Assembly: GCF_014642855.1 (NCBI RefSeq)
Contig: NZ_BMJB01000001.1
Span: 2,728,001 to 2,792,000 of the forward strand
Source: Edaphobacter acidisoli
GTDB lineage: Bacteria; Acidobacteriota; Terriglobia; Terriglobales; Acidobacteriaceae
Direction: 5' to 3'
Length of the DNA stretch: 64,000 nucleotides
Part shown: positions 23,837 through 33,100 of the stretch, in pieces
How the letters are laid out: every line of letters starts with the position of its first letter
How positions within the stretch are numbered: position 1 is the first letter of the stretch
Notes under the pieces: model-generated
What the model saw: only the letters and a program-made list of their open reading frames with translations
The model's database searches: none
What the model was told of the DNA's origin: nothing
Position numbers and translations under genes: made by a program

Positions 23837-24184
23837 TTACTGCTTCTCGGACAACATCTGAATCAAATCCTGTTTCCCATCGAGCAAATAGTATGCAATA
23901 AACCGCATGGGCTCGATATCGGATGCATTGTCAAAGCGCTCGATCACGGTACCAGCCGGTTCGTAAAACGCATCTCCGGCTTGAAGGGTCTCGACAGGCC
24001 CACCTTCTCTCTGAAAGAAGACAGAACCTTCAGCGACGTATCCGAGTACGGGGCAAGGATGAAAGTGTCTGCCAGTCCGCATTCCTCTATGGAACACGAT
24101 CTCTCGAACATCGACGCTCGTAACCCTGCGTTCGTTCATCACTGCATTCAAAAGCGGCCGTCGAACAATTTCATCACTGGTCAT
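23837..24184 (-). CDS. Cupin-domain protein
   Basis: 115 residues from ATG 24184; the frame upstream overlaps the DUF6496 gene and is unlikely to be used. The cupin pattern is VFHRGMRTGRHFHPCPVLGYVAEGSVFF near 35-62 (His ligands HFH, Tyr in place of the usual Glu region) and GDAFYEPAGTVIERFDNASD near 77-96. This is a small single-domain cupin with metal His residues likely but incomplete second motif. Substrate unknown. It is convergent with the FmdB gene, with no gap between the stops. Confidence 0.7.
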   Translation of the reverse strand: MTSDEIVRRPLLNAVMNERRVTSVDVREIVFHRGMRTGRHFHPCPVLGYVAEGSVFFQREGGPVETLQAGDAFYEPAGTVIERFDNASDIEPMRFIAYYLLDGKQDLIQMLSEKQ

Positions 24185-24224
24185 GCAGCTTTGGATGCCA
24201 CAGGTCACGCCCGGACTCTCATGT

Positions 24225-24467
24225 TCACGATTTCTTTTTGGGGACTTTGGCGCCCTTCTTCCGCGCCTCAGACAAGCCAATCGCGATCGCCTGCTTCCGA
24301 CTCGTGACTTTCTTGCCGCTGCGACCGCTCCTCAGCTTGCCCTCTTTCATCTCATGCATCTCGCGCTCAACGCTTTTGCCTGCTGCAGGACTGTACTTCC
24401 GTGTCGATTTTTTCTTCGGTGAACTTTTCTTCGCCGATGATTTCTTAGCTGCCTTCTTGGTTGCCAT
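24225..24467 (-). CDS. DUF6496 basic, histone H1-like protein
   Basis: 80 residues, about one third Lys/Arg. The N-terminal half is a Lys/Ser/Ala-rich H1-like tail (ATKKAAKKSSAKKSSPKKKS). The C-terminal half is the DUF6496 core: VEREMHEMKEGKLRSGRSGK then VTSRKQAIAIGLSEARKKGAKVP. An AGAGG ribosome site precedes the ATG. DNA or RNA binding is plausible from charge alone; no function is established to my knowledge. Confidence 0.85.
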   Translation of the reverse strand: MATKKAAKKSSAKKSSPKKKSTRKYSPAAGKSVEREMHEMKEGKLRSGRSGKKVTSRKQAIAIGLSEARKKGAKVPKKKS

Positions 24468-24532
24468 GGAAGATAACCTCTCACATTTGAGAGGCGGACT
24501 GCATCAGCGAGTTGCATCGCACGCACAAGACA

Positions 24533-26086
24533 TTACTGTTCCGTCGAACGACGAGAGCGCCTTCTCCTAAGCGCAAGCCCTACCAGAAGCACGATCCCGG
24601 CCACCCCCAGAGCGCGCTTGGTGATCTTCTCTATCCACGAAGTCGTCCGCTCGAGCGAGTCGTTCTGCCACGCATTATGCACGGCAATCAGATCAGCCGA
24701 AAGACCCGGAATCGTAATCGCGTGAAGGTCCGTTGTGGGCAGCGACCCGAAGATACGTTCCGGCCCCGGATGGCCACCATTGCGGTCCTTTGGTATTGCG
24801 GCCATCAAAGCATTGACCTCGGCATCGCGCGGATCGTTGAAGAGCGCATCATCCGCTGTGTTCGGAAACAGCGTCGCTTGCCCGGTCATCTTCTTCTCAA
24901 TCGCAGCCACGCTGTCCTGGCAAACGCCCAACGCATAGTAGCCACCGAACGGGAGCTCAGGCCGCGCAGCGTGCTGATGCAGATACGCAACTGTCATCAA
25001 TCCCGCCAGCCGCGTCACCTCAACTGCATCCGCACCGGCATAGGTGTGCGCATGGCGGCCAAGCACCCAAGCCTGATCGAGCGTGTCCATCGTACGGAAC
25101 TCTGCTTTGCCATCGATACCGAAATACCAGCTCACATCAGCATTGATCTTCGGCCCGCGAATCTTCCACTCGTATTCGGCATGGCTCACCGGAACCAGCA
25201 GCGGACGCTTCGTCCCCGGAACGGCAATCTGCGAGTTCACAAAAAAGGGCATCATCACTTCCTGCCCCTTGTAGTGGAAGTGACCGAAATTGGCGAAGTA
25301 CCGCGCGTCCACCACCGTAACCATGTGACCAGTCTTCATCAGCGCAGAGATCAAGTCCGCAGGAGAGCCTGCACTGCTGCCCGAAATCGTAACCGTAGCA
25401 GGAGCATATCCCTCCATACCATTCAAACTCAGACGATTCAAAACGTACGCTAAGCGCTGGCTTTCAGAATGCTCAGGTGCAAGCTCTGGATTTGGCCCAT
25501 CGCCACGCACGACACCAGCACCAAGATCAGTCACAATGCCATCGGTCGTAAACCCTGGAAGCTTCGACGGCGCATCCAGGCTAATCGCCTCGGCATGCTC
25601 AGCCGAGTAGCTGCCAAGATCGATGTAGCTCTTCATCTGCTCTGGTGTCATGGCACTCGCAGGTGCACCGGGATGGCGCGCTGCAAGACTTTCCAGCGCA
25701 ATGCTCTTGCCCGCGACGTGTCCCACTACACGGACCGTCGGATTGATCTCGCGCATCGTCCAGCCGGGAAAACGGTCGAGTCCTTGCCAGTCTTTGCCAA
25801 GGATCAGTTCACGCAGCCGCTTCATCAAAGCAGGCGTCAGGAGCGTAGGTCCGCGCTTGCCGCCGTTGTTCAACTGGCTCAGCAAAGCATCGGTGAATCC
25901 AGGTGTAGCAGAAAGCTCGCGCATCATCTGCGCCAGCAGCACCGTGTTCGGAGGCATGGGCGACTCAGGCACAACATAAGGCGCGTCACCTCGACAGCCG
26001 ATCAGTCCCAGCAAAACGCCCACACTCACCCCGCGACAGATCATCCTGGACAACGAACGACGCATCAGCATCGCTCCATTAAACAC
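24533..26086 (-). CDS. Unrecognised lipoprotein with C-terminal membrane tail
   Basis: 517 residues. A lipobox LIGC near residue 30 follows a hydrophobic stretch, so it is probably a lipoprotein. The mature part shows a conserved-looking block (SESQRLAYVLNRLSLNGMEGYAPATVTISG near 208), a His-containing FANFGHFHYKGQEVMMPFF segment near 265 and GRHAHTYAGADAVEVTRL near 348. The last 35 residues are a hydrophobic helix (GVAGIVLLVGLAL) followed by RRRRSRR, as in C-terminal sorting or anchor tails. A lipid anchor and a C-terminal helix together are odd. I cannot assign a family or a function. Confidence 0.55.
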   Translation of the reverse strand: MFNGAMLMRRSLSRMICRGVSVGVLLGLIGCRGDAPYVVPESPMPPNTVLLAQMMRELSATPGFTDALLSQLNNGGKRGPTLLTPALMKRLRELILGKDWQGLDRFPGWTMREINPTVRVVGHVAGKSIALESLAARHPGAPASAMTPEQMKSYIDLGSYSAEHAEAISLDAPSKLPGFTTDGIVTDLGAGVVRGDGPNPELAPEHSESQRLAYVLNRLSLNGMEGYAPATVTISGSSAGSPADLISALMKTGHMVTVVDARYFANFGHFHYKGQEVMMPFFVNSQIAVPGTKRPLLVPVSHAEYEWKIRGPKINADVSWYFGIDGKAEFRTMDTLDQAWVLGRHAHTYAGADAVEVTRLAGLMTVAYLHQHAARPELPFGGYYALGVCQDSVAAIEKKMTGQATLFPNTADDALFNDPRDAEVNALMAAIPKDRNGGHPGPERIFGSLPTTDLHAITIPGLSADLIAVHNAWQNDSLERTTSWIEKITKRALGVAGIVLLVGLALRRRRSRRSTEQ

Positions 26087-26099
26087 GACCAGAAAAACC

Positions 26100-26258
26100 T
26101 AACACCGATTTACACCGATACCACCGAAAAAAACGACCACGGATTTCGGGAATGAACGCGGATAAAAGATGAAAGTTGTCTTCTATTCGCGCCAATCCGC
26201 GCTCATCCGCGGCCGATCCTTGTTCTTAAATCGGTGGTATCGGCGCCGACCAGTGTTA
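26100..26258. repeat. Long palindromic intergenic repeat, copy 2
   Basis: TAACACCGATTTACACCGAT... on the left is answered by ...ATCGGTGGTATCGG...GTGTTA on the right, and inside CCACGGATTTC / GCGGAT pairs with ATCCGC...CATCCGCGG. The whole unit can fold into one long hairpin of about 159 bp. It fills the gap between the unknown lipoprotein gene and the gatB stop. Confidence 0.7.
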
Positions 26259-26269
26259 AGCCTCTGAGT

Positions 26270-27748
26270 TTAGCTATCCAGTTTCTTCGCGACTAGTTCG
26301 TTCAACAGCGCGGGGTTGGCCTGTCCCTTCGATAGCCGCATCACCTGACCGACGAAGAACGCCGCAACCGTCTTCTTGCCGCCACGATACTGTTCGACCT
26401 GCTTCGGGTTCGCAGCAATGACCTCGTCGATCATCTTCTCAATCGCGCCGGCATCAGATATCTGCTGCGGCTTGTCGCGCTCGTAGATCTCGGGGAAGTC
26501 CTTGCCTTCGGCGAAGCAGGCATCGAGTAGTTGCTTGAGCATCTTGCTCGAAAGCTCGCCGGACTCGGCGAGATCGGCGGCCATCACAACGCCATCCATC
26601 GAGACCGGCGACTGCTCCGGCTCAAGCTCCGCCGCGCGCAGGCGCATCGTCAACTCACTCGTCAAAAGCGCCGCAACGCGCTTCGGGCTCTTCGCCTTCT
26701 TCGCTGCCACCTCGAAGCGGTCCGCAAACTCGCGTGTCGCGGTCAGCGTAGCCGCATCCTGCGCGGAGAGGTCATACTCAGCAATCATGCGCGCGCGCCG
26801 CGTCTCTGGCAGCTCAGGCAGCGCCTTCAAAATCTCAGCCTGCCACTCGACGCCGACGACCAGTGGCGGCAGGTCCGGCTCCGGAAAGTAGCGATAGTCG
26901 TGCGCCTGCTCCTTCGAGCGCATCGAGTAAGTCCGCCCCTCAGCGTTATTCCACAGACGCGACTCCTGCACAACGCGGCCGCCCTCTTCGAGAATGCCGA
27001 TTTGTCGCTCAATCTCATACTCAAGCGCTGAACGGATATAGCGGAAGCTGTTAACGTTCTTCACCTCAGCCTTGGTTCCAAACCTCTCCGCGCCTTTCAG
27101 CATCACGCTCACGTTAGCGTCGCAGCGCAACGAACCCTCTTCCATGTTGCAGTCGCTCACGCCGGTATAGAGCAGAATCTCCTTAAGCCGCGTGAGGTAC
27201 TCGAACGCCTCGTCCGGCGTGCGCAGGTCCGGCTCGCTGACGATCTCGACCAGCGGCGTGCCGCAGCGATTCAGGTCGATGTAGGTCTTCGAGACAGAAT
27301 CGGCGAAGCCGTCGTGAACGCTCTTGCCCGCGTCCTCTTCCATGTGCAACCGCGTCACGCCGATGCGCTTTCTCTTGCCCTCGGCATCGGGAACATCGAT
27401 CCAACCATGCTCAGCAACAGGTTTATCGAACTGAGAGATCTGATACCCCTTGGGCAAGTCCGGATAGAAGTAGTTCTTACGCGCGAAGATGCTCGTCTCG
27501 CGGATCTGGCAGTTGATCGCCTTCGCCGCCAGCACAGCATATTCGACAGCCTTACGGTTCAGCACCGGCAGCGCACCGGGCAGGCCCAGGCAGACGGGGC
27601 ACACATGCGTGTTCGGCTCGCCGCCGTATTGATTGATGCAGCCACAGAAGGCCTTGGTAGCGGTCAGAAGCTGAACGTGAACCTCCAACCCGATGACAGG
27701 CTGGTACTTGGCAAAAATCTCCGGCGAAAGCGCTGTAGCTGTAGACAT
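26270..27748 (-). CDS. gatB: Aspartyl/glutamyl-tRNA(Asn/Gln) amidotransferase subunit B
   Basis: 492 residues. GatB activates the carboxyl of misacylated Glu-tRNA(Gln) or Asp-tRNA(Asn) by phosphorylation for amidation with ammonia from GatA. Marks: IGLEVHVQL near 20, FCGCINQYGGEPNTHVCPVCLGLPGALP with the zinc Cys pairs, IFARKNYFYPDLPKGYQISQ near 86, LHMEEDAGKS, DLNRCGTPLVEIVSEPD near 155, CNMEEGSLRCDANVS near 200, MRSKEQAHDYRYFPEPDLPP near 275, and the C-terminal YqeY tail (KQVEQYRGGKKTVAAFFVGQVM). gatA and gatC are not in the window. Confidence 0.97.
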   Translation of the reverse strand: MSTATALSPEIFAKYQPVIGLEVHVQLLTATKAFCGCINQYGGEPNTHVCPVCLGLPGALPVLNRKAVEYAVLAAKAINCQIRETSIFARKNYFYPDLPKGYQISQFDKPVAEHGWIDVPDAEGKRKRIGVTRLHMEEDAGKSVHDGFADSVSKTYIDLNRCGTPLVEIVSEPDLRTPDEAFEYLTRLKEILLYTGVSDCNMEEGSLRCDANVSVMLKGAERFGTKAEVKNVNSFRYIRSALEYEIERQIGILEEGGRVVQESRLWNNAEGRTYSMRSKEQAHDYRYFPEPDLPPLVVGVEWQAEILKALPELPETRRARMIAEYDLSAQDAATLTATREFADRFEVAAKKAKSPKRVAALLTSELTMRLRAAELEPEQSPVSMDGVVMAADLAESGELSSKMLKQLLDACFAEGKDFPEIYERDKPQQISDAGAIEKMIDEVIAANPKQVEQYRGGKKTVAAFFVGQVMRLSKGQANPALLNELVAKKLDS

Positions 27749-27858
27749 ATTCAGTTTGATTCTAACAAGCGCACACGAAAGGCGAACGGAGAAGCAATCC
27801 CGCTACTGCCCTCGAAACGCGCACAGTGACAAACCCGCTCGCCCTCATCTGCACACAA

Positions 27859-27882
27859 ATAGTTCGGTACTTATCGAACTAT
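27859..27882. promoter_or_regulatory. Palindromic operator candidate ahead of the alcohol dehydrogenase-like gene
   Basis: ATAGTTCG (27859-27866) and CGAACTAT (27875-27882) form a perfect 8-bp inverted repeat with an 8-bp centre. It lies 54 bp before the ATG at 27936 and 111 bp before the divergent gatB start. No regulator gene is adjacent. Confidence 0.5.
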
Positions 27883-27935
27883 TCGAGCATCTCATAATTC
27901 AATTGCTTTCATCGCAGTCACTGAAAGGTCTCCCT

Positions 27936-28940
27936 ATGTCACAACAAACCGCAAAGATCGTCCGCTTCCATCAGACCGGAGGACCTGAAGTCCTCAAGCT
28001 TGAAGAGCTTCCTCTACCCGAACCGGGTCCCGGCGAAGTCCGCCTCCGCGTAAGAGCCATCGGCCTCAACCGCGCTGAAGTGATGTTCCGCAAAGGCCAA
28101 TACCTGGTCGATCCAACATTCCCTTCAGGCAACGGCTATGAAGCCTCGGGAACGGTCGAAGCCGTGGGTGAAGGCGTTGACCGCGCATGGCTGGGAAAGA
28201 CCGCCAGCACCATTCCCGCGTTTCCCATCAACAAATACGGCGTCTACGGCGAGGTAGCCATCGTCCCCATCTACGCCGTCGCAGAATATCCAGCAAATCT
28301 CACTCCCGAAGAAGGCACCTCTATCTGGATGCAGTACCTCACAGCCTGGGGTGCATTGGTCCGCATCGGACAAGTAGCCAAAGGCGACTATGTGCTGATT
28401 ACCGCAGCCAGCAGCAGCGTAGGCATTGCAGCCATCGAGATGGTGAAAGCCGAAGGCGGAATCAGCATTGCAACAACACGCACCTCCGCCAAAAAAGACG
28501 AGTTGCTTGCGTTGGGAGCCGACCACGTGATCGTCACCGACGAAGAAGACCTTGCCGCGCGCGTTAAAGAAATCACAACCGGCAAGGGTGCGCGCATCGT
28601 ATTCGACCCAATCGCAGGCAAAGGCCTGGAAGCACTTGCCGACGCCACGGCACAGGGTGGTCTCATCATCGAATACGGCGCGCTGGCCAGCGATCCAACG
28701 CCCTACCCGCTCTTCACCGCACTGAGCAAACAACTCACAATCCGCGGTTACACTCTGTTTGAAATCGCTGCAAATCCTGAATGGACTGCGCGGGCGCGGC
28801 AGTATGTCTTCGACCATCTTGCGAACGGCGACTTCAAGCCACGCATCGACCAGCGACGCTTCCACCTCTCAGAGATCGTCGACGCTCACAGCTATATGGA
28901 GTCGAACCAGCAGATTGGAAAGATCGTCGTCACGGTGTAA
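27936..28940 (+). CDS. Zinc-less medium-chain dehydrogenase/reductase (quinone oxidoreductase-like)
   Basis: 334 residues from ATG 27936. The GroES-like N-terminal half (PGPGEVRLRVRAIGLNRAEVMFRKGQY, GYEASGTVEAVGEGV) lacks the Cys/His catalytic zinc ligands and the structural-zinc Cys loop, as in QOR-type reductases. The Rossmann half has ITAASSSVGIAAIEMVKAEGG near 155, where the usual GxGxxG is ASSSVG, a variant seen in this subgroup that binds NADPH. GADHVI and VFDPIAGKGLEALA follow. It likely reduces a quinone or enone. An upstream palindrome suggests induction by an unseen repressor. Confidence 0.85.
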   Translation: MSQQTAKIVRFHQTGGPEVLKLEELPLPEPGPGEVRLRVRAIGLNRAEVMFRKGQYLVDPTFPSGNGYEASGTVEAVGEGVDRAWLGKTASTIPAFPINKYGVYGEVAIVPIYAVAEYPANLTPEEGTSIWMQYLTAWGALVRIGQVAKGDYVLITAASSSVGIAAIEMVKAEGGISIATTRTSAKKDELLALGADHVIVTDEEDLAARVKEITTGKGARIVFDPIAGKGLEALADATAQGGLIIEYGALASDPTPYPLFTALSKQLTIRGYTLFEIAANPEWTARARQYVFDHLANGDFKPRIDQRRFHLSEIVDAHSYMESNQQIGKIVVTV

Positions 28941-29002
28941 ATCCTGCACACCCAAACTGCCGGGAGACGGCCACAGTTGCAAGCCGTCTCCTGACTGCGG
29001 GC

Positions 29003-30007
29003 CTATTCCGTATTCGGGACCGGCGACTGGTTCTGATGGCTCAGGATCGAGTCCACATTCGTCTTGTCGACCAGCGCGACGCCCGTGTCGATAAACGCTG
29101 GAAACGGCGAGAACGGATCGAGACGATAGTCCTGCGCCAGCGGCTTCACCGGATAGTGGTGCACGTCATCGATCGCCTTCAACCCCAAAAACGCCATCGT
29201 GTAGGGTTTCTGCGAGATCGTCGAGTCAATCACTCCAGACTTCACTAGCTGCAAGGTGTCGGCGTCCACGTCCATCGCAATCAGCACGCGATCCGTAGCA
29301 TTGGTTCGCTTGAACGCCTCAGCCACATTCACGCCCGAACGCGAGTCGAGGCAGACGAAGCCATCCACCTTGTCTGCTCCCTTCTTAGACAAATAGACCA
29401 TCGCCTGGTCCAGCGCCGTGCCGGGGTCCGATTTGATGTCGAAGACGTCCACAATCTTGATGCCTGGATAACTTGCGAAGACGTCCTTGTAACCTTTCAG
29501 TCGTTCGATCAGATTCGGCTGATTCGGATTGGAGAAGAAGACAACATTACCCTTGCCGTGCAACTGCGCCGCCATGCGTTGGCCGCCCAGTCTGCCCGCT
29601 TCCAGATTGTTCGTCCCGATAAAGTAAAGCCGCTTGCTCGCAGGCGCATCCGAGTCGATTGTGATCACAGGAATGCCCGCATCAATAGCATCGTTGATCG
29701 CAGGCGTCAGCAAATCTTCGTTGGCGACAGAGACCAAGATGCCAGCAGGCTTGCGCGCCACCATTGCCTTGAACTCATTGACTTCCGCCTGCGGATCAAG
29801 CCCTCCCGGTCCGCGCGTATCCACCGTGACGCCATATTCTGCGCCAGCCGCCGCAAATCCAGCCGCGGCTGTCTTCCAGTACGGCACATCCGTATTCGTC
29901 GCAATCAAATAGTAGTGTTCCTTTTTGCTATGCCGCATGCATCCAGTCATCAGCGGAAGCAAAACCGCTCCAAGTGCGACCGCAATCCACTTCCTCGGGA
30001 CATCCAT
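29003..30007 (-). CDS. Sugar-binding lipoprotein of ABC type (RbsB-like), orphan
   Basis: 334 residues from ATG 30007, which has GGAGGA 8 nt upstream; the ORF start at 30058 adds residues without a ribosome site. Lipobox LMTGC near residue 20. The periplasmic-binding fold of the RbsB/ALS group follows: YLIATNTDVPYWKTAAAGFAAAGAEYG, NEFKAMVARKPAGILVSV, AGIPVITIDSDAP, and GTNNLEAGRLGGQRMAAQL near 150. The end matches the second lobe (VLIAMDVDADTLQLVKSGVIDSTISQKPYTM). No permease or ATPase gene is adjacent, so it serves a distant transporter or a sensor. Confidence 0.85.
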   Translation of the reverse strand: MDVPRKWIAVALGAVLLPLMTGCMRHSKKEHYYLIATNTDVPYWKTAAAGFAAAGAEYGVTVDTRGPGGLDPQAEVNEFKAMVARKPAGILVSVANEDLLTPAINDAIDAGIPVITIDSDAPASKRLYFIGTNNLEAGRLGGQRMAAQLHGKGNVVFFSNPNQPNLIERLKGYKDVFASYPGIKIVDVFDIKSDPGTALDQAMVYLSKKGADKVDGFVCLDSRSGVNVAEAFKRTNATDRVLIAMDVDADTLQLVKSGVIDSTISQKPYTMAFLGLKAIDDVHHYPVKPLAQDYRLDPFSPFPAFIDTGVALVDKTNVDSILSHQNQSPVPNTE

Positions 30008-30168
30008 AAGCCAGATCCTCCAGTGGAATTTTGTCTCTGCTGCCTCGATACCCTGCACTTTCCCGCGCCAAACCTGGCAGCGCCACAGGCTTAGATGCCT
30101 GTGGGGGGATAGATAGTACTCCTAACCGGCCAACTCTGGCACCTAAGTTCAACTAAAATCTACTCAGC

Positions 30169-33100
30169 ATGGTCTTACCCTTCGTCCGCGAGCTATTGGC
30201 GGACCTTGAGCACTCTGAATCCTTCGAGCGTGTACGGCGCCATCTAAGTGCAGGCACGGCCCGCAGACGTGTGTCTGGACTTACCTTCACGGCCCGTGCG
30301 CTCTATCTTCCCTACTTCGTCCGCGCCGCCGCAAATCCCTGCCTCATCATCGTTGCCGACAACAAGGCCGCCGAAGCGCTCCACGCCGCCGTCACCAGCG
30401 CCTGCGAATTGAACGGTGCGCTGGACGCAGACGCCGTGTTGCGGCTGCCTGCACACGACGTGCTGCCGTTTGAAAATCTCTCGCCACACCCCGAAATTCA
30501 GGAGACGCGCGCAGCCACACTCTGGAAGATTACCGCGTACAAAACCGCGCCTCGCCTGGTCATCGCGCCCATCGAAGCCGCCTGCATGAAGCTCTTCTCG
30601 CGCGACTACTACCGCGCGCTCGCCCTGCACCTGCGCGTCGGCGAAGAGCACATCCCCGACATGCTGCTGGAGCACCTGCTCTCGGTCGGCTACACCCGCG
30701 TCGATGTCGTCGAGATGCCCGGCCAGGTAACGGTCCGCGGCGGCATCGTCGATGTCTACTCACCCGAGATGGCCCTTCCCGTCCGCATCGACTTCTTCGG
30801 CGACGAGATCGAGTCCATCCGCCGCTTCGACCCCGAGACGCAGCGCTCCAGCTCGCACCTCGAACATGCATTGCTGCTGCCGCTAACCGAAACTCCCGTC
30901 ACTGAAAAAATCCTCACCGCGATTAACGCCCGCCTCACTCGCGCAGGCACAGCGGGCGCGGCGCTCGAAGGCGGAGAAGAACCAGCCGAGCTGCAAACGC
31001 ACGTCGCCACACGCACCGGCGAGGCCACCGTCTTTCCCGGCTGGGAGTTCTTCGCTCCAGTCGCCGGAGCCAACTCCACTTTGCTCGATCTGCTGGGACA
31101 AAGCACGCGCGTCTTCATCGACGAACCAGCGATGGTCAAAAACCAGGGCGAACGCTGGTGGAACAAGGTCGAGCAGCGCCACGAACGCTCCGGCATCGGT
31201 AATCTCGTACGCTCGGAAGACATCTATATCTCCCCTTGGGACCTCGAAGACCGTCTGCGCCGCTTCACAGGCATCGACCTCGACCAGCTCGGCGCAGTCG
31301 ACGTCCTCGATGCCGACCGCAGCGAGCTCTCCGAGATCGATTTCGCCACACGCCCCACGCAGCGCTTCCACGGCTCAATCCCAGCGCTGATCGAAGCCAT
31401 CAATAACCTGATGACGCAGGATGCGCGCATTCTGTTGACTGCGCCTAATCAGGGCGAAGTCGAGCGCCTCGCCGGTCTGCTGCACGAATACCACGTCCCC
31501 TACCGTCTCGGCTCACGCACCGAGCAGCACAACGCTGAGAACGTCTACAGCGAATCCAGCCATCTCATCGGCGACCTCCGCACGCCGGTCATCGTGAAAA
31601 CCTCTGTAGCCTCAGGCGTGCAGATTCTTGATCTCGACCGCACCACCGCGCGCCAGATGATCATCTTCGGCGCGCAGGATTTAATCGACGACGCCGACGT
31701 AGCGCCGCGCCCCGTGCGCCGCGGCAAATCGAAGACCTCAGCCTTCATCTCCGACTTCCGCGACCTCGCCGTCGGCGACTACGTCGTCCACGTCGAGCAC
31801 GGCATCTCCCGCTACTGTGGCCTGCGCGTCATCGAAGAGAACGGCCAGCCGCCGCTCGAGCTGATGATCCTCGAGTTCGCCGACGAGGCCAAACTCTACG
31901 TCCCGCTCACCCGCCTCGACCTCATCCAGAAGTACCGCTCCAGCGAAACCGGACCGCCGCCAGAGCTGAACCGGCTCGGCACGCAGAGCTGGCAGAAGAC
32001 CAAGGCCCGCGTCAAGAAGGCCATGGCCGACATGACGGACGAGCTGGTCAAGCTCTACGCGCAGCGCCAGGCCGCACTGGGAACAGCCTTCTCGCCCGAC
32101 ACCAACATGCAGCGCGAGTTCGAAGACGCCTTCGACTTCAACGAGACCGACGACCAGCTCTCCGCCATCGCCGACATCAAATCCGACATGGAATCGCCGC
32201 GCCCCATGGACCGCCTGCTCTGCGGCGACGTGGGCTACGGCAAAACCGAAGTCGCCATGCGCGCCGCATTCAAGGCCGTGCAGGATGGCAAGCAGGTCGC
32301 CGTCCTGACGCCCACCACCGTGCTCTGCTTCCAGCACTTCGAGACCTTCAAACGCCGCTTCGCCAACTTCCCCATCACCATTGAGATGATCTCGCGCTTC
32401 CGCTCGCCCAAAGAGCAGAAGGCAATCCTTGAACAGGCCGAAGCAGGCAAGATCGACATCCTGATTGGCACGCACCGCGTGCTCTCGAAGGACCTGAAGT
32501 TCCAGGACCTCGGCCTTCTGGTTGTCGATGAAGAGCAGCGCTTCGGCGTGCGCCACAAAGAGCGCCTCAAGCAGATGCGCGCGCACATCGATGTACTCTC
32601 CATGTCGGCCACACCCATTCCGCGCACGCTGCACATGTCGCTGATCGGCCTGCGCGACATGAGCGTCATCGAGACGCCGCCCAAAGACCGCATGGCCATC
32701 CAGACCATCGTCGCCAAGTTCGACGAAAAGCTCGTCCGCACGGCAGTCGAGATGGAGTTGGAGCGCGGCGGCCAGGTCTACTTCGTCCACAATCGCGTCG
32801 AAACCATTTACGACCTTGCGAGCAAGATCCGCGAGCTGGTCCCGCAGGCGCGCATCGTCATCGGCCACGGCCAGCTCCCCGAAACCGAGCTCGAGCGCGT
32901 CATGCTCAGCTTCATGAACCACGAGTACGACGTGCTGGTGGCGACCAGCATCATCGAAAACGGCCTCGACATTCCGCTCGCAAACACCATCATCGTCAAC
33001 CGCGCCGATCGCCACGGCCTCAGCGAGCTCTACCAGCTGCGCGGCCGCGTAGGCCGCTCCAACCGCCGCGCATATTCCTATCTATTAATTCCGCCCGAAA

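Noticed and set aside
31738..33015. A 425-codon minus-strand frame opposite mfd
   Set aside because: Antisense shadow of the helicase region, with no signal, motif or ribosome site.
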